This document shows, piece by piece, positions 50,309-58,900 of a stretch of 64,000 nucleotides of DNA (position 1 is the first letter of the stretch; each line of letters opens with the position of its first letter). Under the pieces are notes generated by a model. The model searched no databases, had not been told where the DNA came from, and saw only the letters and a list, made by a program, of their open reading frames with translations. This DNA is from Variovorax sp. CF079 (GTDB lineage Bacteria; Pseudomonadota; Gammaproteobacteria; Burkholderiales; Burkholderiaceae_C). The DNA lies in the NCBI RefSeq assembly GCF_900101545.1, contig NZ_FMZU01000028.1, positions 1-64,000 of the forward strand, in the 5' to 3' direction. Position numbers and translations under genes: made by a program.

Positions 50309-52165
50309 TCATCCCGCGATCGCCACGCCAGCCGGCAGTTGGATTGGAAAGCGCAGCGCGACCGTGGTGCCATCGGGTGTCGAGCGGATGTCCAGCGTGC
50401 CGTTCAGCCGGCGCGCGCGCGCCTCCATGTTGCGAAGGCCCATGCCGCCGTGCGCGTCCCCGCCGCCGGCGAAGCCACTGCCGTCGTCCGCCACCGAGAG
50501 CGAGAGCTGCCCGTCGGCCGCGTCGATGCCGACGCGCACCTTCGAGGCGCGGCTGTGCTTGAGCACGTTGGCCAGCGCCTCCTGCAGCAGGCGCAGGAAG
50601 TCGAGCCCGCGGCGGTCGTCAAGGCGGCACTGGTCCAGCCCGCGCAGCGCCCAGGTGCATTCGATGCCTGCGGCCTCCAGCACGCGCGTGCTGCGGTGGC
50701 GCAGCGGCGCCAGGCGTTCCGACAAGCGGTCCGCATCGCCCAGCGACGAGCTTTCGATGATCAGGCGCAGGTCGTCGCGCACTTCCTTGAGCGCCCACAG
50801 CGCGGTGTCATGCCCGGCCGCGCTGCGGTTCTCGAGCGAGGCGATGTGGCCGCTGAGCGTCATGCCCAGGCCGTCGTGCAGGTCGCGCACCAGGTTCATG
50901 CGCTCGGCCAGGCGCGTGTTCTCCAGTTCCGTCGCGTGCTCGCGGTGCAGCACCGAGGACAGGCGCCGGGTGGCGTCCTCCACGTGGTGCCGCAGCTCGG
51001 CGTTGAAATGCTCGACCAGGCGCATGCCGACCACGAAGCGCCAGGTCAGCACGAAGGAGATGCCCACCAGCATCGCGCTGGAGGACCAGGGCGTGTAGTA
51101 GAGATTGGTGGCCAGCACGTTGTGGAACACGAGCACGTCGTGCGTGCCGGCGGCCAGCGGCAGCAGGGTGCACAGCGCCAACGCCTGCACCTCGCGCTTG
51201 CCCGAGGCCAGCGCGTGCCGGCAGATGATCCAGACACTCAGCGCGTAGGTCGCCAGCGCCATCACGACCGCGGCGTCGCGAACCGGCGACAGCAGCGCGT
51301 GCGGCGCAAGCCACAGGGCGGTCGTGGTCAGGCCGATGGCGCCCCCGATGAGCCGCACGGCGCGGCGCCGTTGCAGATCGCAGAAGCGCAGGGCGAACAT
51401 GAGGAAGGCAGCGATGCTCAGCACCAGGGCGGACATGTTGACGGCCTGGTAGGCGTGGGTGCTGCCGAAGGGCCAGGTGTCGCGCGCGACGTAGTTGTAG
51501 CCCACCGGCACCCACAGCAGCGAGAACAGGCTGAACCAGCCGTAGAAGGTCTCGTTGCGCCGCAGCAGCCAGAACAGGCCGTAGAGCACGCCCATCGCGA
51601 GCGTGATGCCCAAGCTCAGCATGTGCAGCGACTGCCGGATCAGCTGCTCGTGCCGGTAGTGCGCCTCGGCCGCGGCCGGCTGGTCCACCGTCACCTGGCC
51701 GAGGCCGGGGGCATAGGCCGCGAGGCCCGAGACGCGCACCAGCAGCTCGTTGGGCCCGGAGCGCAGCAGGGGCGCGCTCAGCAGCCAGTGGCGCGGATAG
51801 TTCCAGCTGCGTGACAGCGGCTCCTCGAGCTGCGTGTCCTGCGCCAGCAGGGTGCCGTTGACGTAGATCGCGCCGGCCATCGAGAGATAGTCCATCGCGA
51901 GGCCCCGGGGTGAAGGCTCGCCGGCTGCGGCGGGCTCGTTCCACCGCAGGCGATACCACACCATGCCATCGTGCGCCGGCCAGCGCTCGGCCCAGGCGTC
52001 GGGCAGCGTCACCGTGGCCCAGCCCTCGGCGGGCGGCGTGTCGGGAGCCGTCGGGTCCGCGCGTACGGCCTCGATGCGCTCGAAGCCGGGCAGCCCGCCG
52101 GCCGCGGCTGGCGGCAGGCCGGCGAACAGGAAGAAAAGCAGCAGGCCCAGCAGCAGCTGCTGCAT
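50309..52165 (-). CDS. Sensor histidine kinase with 7TMR-DISM-like sensor
   Basis: A 618-aa kinase. After a signal peptide (LLLGLLLFFLFAGLPPAAAG) comes a periplasmic jelly-roll-like domain (~20-165: YRLRWNEPAAAGE, MAGAIYVNGTLLAQD, RSGPNELLVRVSGLAAYAPG), then seven membrane helices (~180-390), a short coiled coil and a HisKA_3 region (NLVRDLHDGLGMTLSGHIAS, phospho-His in DLHD). HATPase_c motifs: LLQEALANVLKHSRASKVRV, DDGSGFAG and GGMGLRNMEAR. The start (52165) lies 14 bp beyond the regulator stop. It should phosphorylate the adjacent NarL-type regulator. Confidence 0.9.
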   Translation of the reverse strand: MQQLLLGLLLFFLFAGLPPAAAGGLPGFERIEAVRADPTAPDTPPAEGWATVTLPDAWAERWPAHDGMVWYRLRWNEPAAAGEPSPRGLAMDYLSMAGAIYVNGTLLAQDTQLEEPLSRSWNYPRHWLLSAPLLRSGPNELLVRVSGLAAYAPGLGQVTVDQPAAAEAHYRHEQLIRQSLHMLSLGITLAMGVLYGLFWLLRRNETFYGWFSLFSLLWVPVGYNYVARDTWPFGSTHAYQAVNMSALVLSIAAFLMFALRFCDLQRRRAVRLIGGAIGLTTTALWLAPHALLSPVRDAAVVMALATYALSVWIICRHALASGKREVQALALCTLLPLAAGTHDVLVFHNVLATNLYYTPWSSSAMLVGISFVLTWRFVVGMRLVEHFNAELRHHVEDATRRLSSVLHREHATELENTRLAERMNLVRDLHDGLGMTLSGHIASLENRSAAGHDTALWALKEVRDDLRLIIESSSLGDADRLSERLAPLRHRSTRVLEAAGIECTWALRGLDQCRLDDRRGLDFLRLLQEALANVLKHSRASKVRVGIDAADGQLSLSVADDGSGFAGGGDAHGGMGLRNMEARARRLNGTLDIRSTPDGTTVALRFPIQLPAGVAIAG

Positions 52166-52179
52166 GCGGCCGAGCAGGA

Positions 52180-52857
52180 TCAGGGCAGCAGGCCGCGCCC
52201 GCGGGCGCTGTGGACGGCCGCAGCACGCGAGCGCACGACGAGCTTGCGATAGATGTTCTTGGCGTGGCATTCGACGGTGTTGACCGAGATGTGCAGGCTT
52301 TGCGCGATCTCGCGGTTGCTTTGTCCCTGGGCCACCAGTTCGAGCACCTCGATCTCGCGTTCGCTGAGCAGGCCTGTGTCCGCTGGCGGGGCGGCCGCAA
52401 TCCTAACCACCTGCGCGGCCGGCGGTGCGGCCACCAGGTGCAGGATGCGACGCGCGATCACCGGGTCGATCGGCGCGCCGCCGCGCTGCATGCTGCGCAG
52501 CGAGAGCTCCAGCTCCACGTCCTCGCCGTTCTTCAGCAGGTAGCCGGTCGCGCCGCCGCGAATGGCGCGCAGCACCGTCGCGTCGTCGCCGAGGCTGGAG
52601 ACGATCACCGTCTCGGTCTTCGGCGCATGCGTCTGCATCCACTCCACGAACTCGATGCCGCTGCCGTCGGGCAGGCCGACGTCGACCAGCGCGAGATCGA
52701 AGCGCTGCAGCGCCGACTGCGCCCGCGCCTGCGCCAGCGAGTCGGCCTGCGTGCACAGCGCCTGCGCGTGCACTTGCGAGACGATGCGCTGCAGGCGCCA
52801 GCGCACGGGTTCGTCGTCATCGACGATCAGGACGTTCAACAAGCGTTTTTCCCTCAT
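52180..52857 (-). CDS. NarL/LuxR-type response regulator
   Basis: A 225-aa response regulator. Receiver: LNVLIVDDDEPVRWRLQRIV (acidic pocket), phosphoacceptor Asp in LALVDVGLPDGSGIEFVE, Thr/Ser in TVIVSSLGDDATVLRAI and Lys in GATGYLLKNGEDVELE. The LuxR HTH is LSEREIEVLELVAQGQSNRE, IAQSLHISVNTVECHAKNIY. It sits between TpsA and the kinase, 51 bp after the TpsA stop, all in one direction. It may control the haemagglutinin locus. Confidence 0.92.
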   Translation of the reverse strand: MREKRLLNVLIVDDDEPVRWRLQRIVSQVHAQALCTQADSLAQARAQSALQRFDLALVDVGLPDGSGIEFVEWMQTHAPKTETVIVSSLGDDATVLRAIRGGATGYLLKNGEDVELELSLRSMQRGGAPIDPVIARRILHLVAAPPAAQVVRIAAAPPADTGLLSEREIEVLELVAQGQSNREIAQSLHISVNTVECHAKNIYRKLVVRSRAAAVHSARGRGLLP

Positions 52858-52908
52858 CGGGCCGTGCCGGCGGCAGGGCGGGTATCGATTCTCTCAACAA
52901 TAGCCATG

Positions 52909-55900
52909 TCACTGGCCGGAGAAGCGCATCGGCACCGTCTTGGTCGTGCCGTCGGCCTGCGGCACGCTGACATTGACCTTGAGCTCGCCCTTGAAATCGG
53001 CCGGCGGCTTGCCCTGGAAGGCGCCGGTCTTCGGGTCGAACTTCAGCCAGCTCGGCAGCGGCTTGCCGTCGCTGGTCAGGGCCTGGGCCGTCTTGCCCGG
53101 CGGCATCGCAGCGGGCAGCGGCACGCTGGCGCTGATCTTCTGCGCGCTGGGTGTGGACTTGCCCTGGTTGATCACGATGCCGCCCGCGCCGCCGCTGATC
53201 GTGGTGTTCTGCACGGTGGTGTTCTTCTGCTTGTCCACGTAGACGTTCGCCATGCCGCCGCCCTTCTGCTGCTCGTAGGGGGAGGCAGGAGGCTTCGCGG
53301 CGGGCGCGGCCGGTGTGCTTCCTGCCGCCGTGGGCGTCGGCGGCGGTGGCACGGCCGGCGGCTTGCCGCTGCTGCCGGGCGTGGGAGGAGGGGGAACCGC
53401 CGGCGGCTTGCTGGTACCGGGCGTCGCGGGAGGTGGCGTCGCCGGTGGCTTGCTGGTACCGGGCAGGGTTGTCGTTGCCGGGGCCGGGGCCGGGGCCGGG
53501 GCCGGCGCGGGCGTCCCGGCCGGAGGATTCGTCTTGGCGCCCGTCTTGTTGGAGGGCGTCATGCTCGATCCGGAGGCCGAGGCCGAGAAGCCCACCACCT
53601 GCGAGCTGCTGGTGCTGACGGCCGCCTTGGTCTCGAAGCTGCCGCCGGTGTCGACCGCCACGCCGTTGGCCGCCGCGACCTGGGTGCCTTCGAGCGAGGT
53701 GTTGCCGCCCGAGGACAGGCTGATCTTCCCGCCGCTCGCGATGCTGCCGGCCGTGGCGATGTTGCTGGCGGACTTGGACGAGCCGACGCCGAGCGACGCC
53801 TGTCCGCTGCGGTGATTGACGGCGGTGCCCTTGCCGGACGCCGTGCTTCCGATGAAGGTGCCATTGCCCGTGACCTTCTCCTTGTTGCCGCCGCCACCCG
53901 CCGCCGAGACGTCGACGCTGAGCGATTCGCTGGTCGCGATGGTGCGCGCCGCGTTCATGGCCAGGTTGCCGCCGGCGGCAACCGACACGTCGCCGGCCGT
54001 GCTGGCGATGGCCGTCCCGGTGAAGCTCGCGTCGCCGCCGCTGCGCAGCGTCAGCGGCCCGCTGCCACTCGAGATGCTGCCGGCCACATCCTGGTCGAGA
54101 CTGCTGCTCGACTTGCCGACGCTCAGGTCCACGTTGGCGCTGCCGCCCTTCTTGGTCGCGCTGACGCCCGCCGCCACACCTACCTCCTGGCTGCTGGAGG
54201 AGGCGGTGTTCTTCGCGGCTGCGAAGTCGAGCTTGCCGCCCGCATCCACGGTGGCTGCGCCCCCGGCGGCGAGGTTGGTGCCTTCCAGGCGCGTGTCGCC
54301 CTGCGTCTTGATCGTGAGGTTGCCGCCGCTCGCGATGCCGCCGGTCACCGCCGTGCTGGCGCTCTCCTTGCTCTTCTCGCCCTGGTAGTTGACTTCGGCG
54401 CTGCCGCCCTTGTTCGCGATGTCCGCCTTCACCGAGCCGCCGGCGCTCGTCTTGCTGGAACTGCTGCTGCTCGTGTTCTGCGCCGCCTTGTAGTCGAGCG
54501 AGGCGGCCTCCAACGTGACGTCCTTCTTCGCGTCGATCTGCGTGCCTTCCAGCGTGGTCTTGCCGCTGGAGCTGCTGTTCACGCTGCCACCCATCCGGAT
54601 CGTGGAGACCACTGCCGTGCTGCTGGCGGATTGCGAGGCCTCGTTCCCATACTCGTAGCTCGCCTTCACGCCGCCGCCGACGCCGACGTTCATCGACTGC
54701 TTGCTGGCGCCCGGCCCGACCTGGCCCTCCGCCGAGACGCTGGCCGAGGCCTCGCCGTAGGCGCCCACCTTGGCAGTGTGGCTCGTGCTTTCCGAGGAGG
54801 CGTAGGTGGTGTCGGCGGCCGCCAGGCTGGTGATGGTCTTCGCCGTCTGGACGAGGTTGCCGCCGCCTTCGATGCGCGTGCCCACGTCGGTGATGCTGTT
54901 GGTCGCCTTGCGCGTGATGTTGTTGCCCGCCGAAAGCCCCGAGGTCACGGCGGTGGTCGACCCTTCGACGGAGCTCGCGCTCGTGTTCGATCCGTACAGG
55001 CCCACTTCGCCCGAGGCCGAGGCATTGGCCTGGGCGCCGGCCTTGGCACCGAGGCCCACGCCGGCATCGGCGCTCGCGCCGGCCTGCGCCTTGCCCGATG
55101 CGTAGAAGCCCGCGGTGGTGCTGCTGCTGGTGGTCGACACCTGGTGCACGTCGTTCACCGCCTTGAAGCTCATGTCCGTCGCCGCGAGGCTCATGTCCTT
55201 GCCCGTGCTCATGGTCGAACCCTCGAGCGTCAGGTTGTCGCGCGCGGTGACGTCCAGGTTGCCCTTGGCGTTGATGGCCGAGCCCTGGTGCGTGGTGTCG
55301 AGCGTGCGCGTGGTGCTCTTCGTCTGCTGGAAGACATCGACGTGGTTCTCGCTCGTGGCCGAGGCGCCGGCGTTGGCGTCGGCACCCGCGTTCGGGTTGC
55401 CCTTGCCGCCGGCGGCCGAGGCGCTGACGCCCGCGCCCGATTGGGCCTTGTTGTCGGTGCTGGCCATCAGCCCGACCTTGGTGGTGGTCGTGCTGGTGCT
55501 GGAGGTCTTCTTGTCCTCCGCGGCGAGCAGGTTCACGTTCTGCGCGTTCACCGTCGCGTTGCCGCCGGCGTTGACGGTCGAGCCCTGCAGCGTGAGGTCC
55601 TTCGACGCGTCCACCGCGAGGTTGCCGCCGAAGTTCAGGTTCGAGCCGACATGGCGCAGGTCGGTGGTGTCGGTGGTCGTGGTGGTGGTCGAACTGAAGG
55701 CCAGGCCGGCGGCTCCCTTGCCGCCCGCGCCGGCCGACGCCTCGGCCGAGGCATTGGCGAGTCCGCGCCCCGAGCCGGCCTTCGACGCCGAATTGGCGCT
55801 GGCCGAGCCCTTGCCGGAGGCGCCGACCTGCATCGCGCCCGTGTTCTTGGTCGTGGTGTGGGTCTCGTCGTAGTTGCGGCCCGCGAGCACGTTGACGTTG

Positions 55901-58900
55901 GTCGCGCTGATCTTGCCGTCGCCCTTGACGTCGACGTTCGAGCCCTGGATCGTGATGTCGTTCTTCGCTGCGAGGCTGGCGTTCCCGCCGACGTCGAAGC
56001 TGCTGCCCACGTTGCGCACCGACAGCGAATCGCTGGTCGTCTTCGTGGTGCCGTACAGCGAGTTGTTCATGCCGAAGCCGCTCGCCTTGCTCTCGGTGTG
56101 CGTCGTCGTCGTGTTCTCGCGCGCGATGATGTTCAGGTTGTTGCCGGCCTGGAGCTCGGCGTTGCCGCCGACCTTGGCGTCGGTGCCGGCCAGCGTGATG
56201 TCGTTGCCGGCCTGCACCGCCAGGTTGCCGCCGACGGTGAGGCCGGACTTCACCTGGGTGACGCTCGTCGTGGTGGTGTCTTTGGTGCCGCTGCCGTGCT
56301 TGACCTGGATGTTCGAGAAGGTGCTGCTCGTGTCCGTCTTCTCGATGGTGTCGAAAGTCACGTTGCCGCCGGCCTTGAGGCTGGCGTCGGTGCCGGCATT
56401 CAGGGTGGCGCCGAGATTGGTGATGTCCTTCTTTGCGTCCAGCGACAGGGTGCCGGTGGACTCGATGCCCGACGTCTTGCCGAGCACGGTGCTGTAGAAG
56501 TGTTCGCCGCCACCGCCTTCGCTGGCCGTCTTGTTGACGATGCTGCCCTGCGTGGAGCTGAGGCTGACGTTGCCGCCCTTGATCAGGCCCGACAGGTTGG
56601 TGATGTCGCCCGCCGACGCGATCACGAGCGAGCGGCCGCCCACGATGGTGCCGCCGGTGTTGGTCAGCGAAGTGAGGCTGAGATCGGCGTCCTGCGCCGA
56701 GATCACGGCGCCGCTGGCGATCTTGTTCTTCGTGCTCTGCGCGAGGTAGACCACCGGCGCGAGCACGGCCTTGCCGTCGATCTCGGTCTGCACCATCCAC
56801 ACGATGTCCTGCTTGAGCGCGGCCTGCTGCGCGGGCGTGAGCGCCTTGCCGTAGACCAGGCCCAGCGACTGGCTCTGGCTGGCGGCGCTCTCCATCAGCC
56901 CCTTCATCTGCGCGTCCGCGCCCTGGTAGCTTGCGAGCACCGCGCTGCCCGTCTGCTGGATGAGCTGCTGCTTGACCAGCCAGGCTTCGTAGCTGGCGTC
57001 GCCCAGGCGCATCGACAGCTTGTCCGCGTCGTAGCCCAGCAGCCGGGTCAGGTAGTCCGACCCGACGGCGGCGGTGCCCGTCAGGTAGAGCGGATTGGTC
57101 TCCACGAGGTACCTGGCGCCCGGCGACTGCACGGTCACGAAGTAGCCGTTCGGATTGGTCGGCAGCGCGATGTTGATGCCGCCGAAGGAGGTCCCCTTCA
57201 CGCCGTTGGCGGCGTTGGCGTCCAGGAAGGACATGGCCGGCAGCGGGCGCGCGCTCGTGCTGCCGCCGAAGCCCGTGGCGCCGATTCCGGCGACGGCGAG
57301 GCTCGGCCCCTGGCTGACGGCACTGTCTGGCAGCCCGCCTCGCGCGGCCGTGCGCGACGCCCCCGTCGAGGCGGGTGCCGCGGCTTCGCGCACGCCGTTG
57401 AGGTCCTGGTCGCTGCCCACGTCCTGCGCCGTGGAACCGTTGTTGATGAGGCTGAAGCCCGAGCCGCGCAGGCTTGCGGTGTAGAGGCCCGCCTTGAGCA
57501 CGTTGTTGGCGGTCGGCGTCTGCGGGCTGTCTTCGTAGCCGCTGGTGTAGCAGACCGCGTCCCACGTGCCGTTGCGGTCGCACAGGCGATTTTCGTACTC
57601 GGTATCGGGGCCGAGCAGAACGTACTTCGTCGTGAGCGAATAGCGAACGATGTGCGGGGTCGTCGTGAGCGCCAGGTTGTCGTTGGTGAAAGTCGCGCCG
57701 GTGAGCTGGAAGCCGTGGCCCGCGTCGTCCGCGATGCCGAGGCCGGCATGCAGGGCGCCGTCCGTCTGCGCAGGGTCGTGGGAGAAGCCCTGCAGGTTCA
57801 TGCTCGCACCGGCATAGATGGTGCCGCCGATGTTGCTGCCTTCGTGAAAGGCCAGCCGCATGTTGCGTCCGGCCGTGATCTGCGGGACGACCTCCGGCAG
57901 ATCCTGCGAATAGGACTGCGTGGTGGTGTAGCTGTACTGGTACAGCGTGGCCACGTCCTTGTTGCCACCATCCGCGGCCCCGTCGTGGTAGTCGTCGCGC
58001 GAAGCGATTTCGGTGTGCGCGCTGTCAGGCCCCCGCGTGGTGATGCGCTGAAGTCCCGGGATCTCGTTCTTCAGGGTGGCCGCCACGATCGTGATGTCGT
58101 TGGTGGCGTTGATGATGCGGCCGTTGAGCAGTGTGTTCGCGCGCAGCGAGAGGCTGTCGTCGCTGTTGATGTCGCCCGTGTTGGTGAGCGTGCCGTTGGC
58201 CTGGGCGGTGAGCATGTGGCCCGCGTACAGCAGGCCCGCGTTGTTCAGGTTGCCTGCCTGTGCATCGGGTGTGGCGGCCGTGAGGTCGAGCGCGCCGCCG
58301 TTGGCATGCACCTTCAGGTCCTTCAGCGCCGAGATCGCGCCGGTCGCGCCGACCGCGATCGAAGGCGCCTGCACGTCGAGGTCGTGGGCCGAGAACAGCA
58401 GGCCGTCGTTGGCGAAGGCATTCGAGACCCGGATCGTGCCCTTGCCTTGGCGGCTCGCGTCCAGCGCGCTGAGGATGCGGCCGGTCTTGGCGCTCGCGCC
58501 TGTTCCCTGAACCGCCAGGGAAAGCGTCGAGGCATCGAGGTCGAGCGTGTACTGCGACACCATCGCGGCCTGCGCACCGATGCTCACCTTGCCGATGTTC
58601 ACGGCGATCGAATCGCCGAGCGCGTTGCCGTTGAGCGCCAGCGTGGAATTCAAGTCGCCGTTCACGCTCAGCAGGCCGCCGCTTTGCAGCGTGCCGTAGA
58701 CGGTGGCCGTGAAGCTGTTGGCGCCGAGGGCCTGCAGCGTCAGCGCGCCGTTGGCCACGATGTCGCCGTGGCCTGCCGTGCCGTCCACCTGGGTCGTGAG
58801 CCCGCCGCTGCCGATGCGGAGCGTGAGCGCGCCCAGCGACTGCAGCATGCCTGCATTGACGATGCTCTGGCCGGACAGCGTGCCGCCGCCGGTGTTCGTG

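Noticed and set aside
52817..57583. Second minus-strand open frame of 1588 codons inside tpsA
   Set aside because: Shifted-frame shadow of the repeat region. Its product is Arg/Gln/Gly-rich low complexity, whereas the tpsA frame has regular haemagglutinin repeats.
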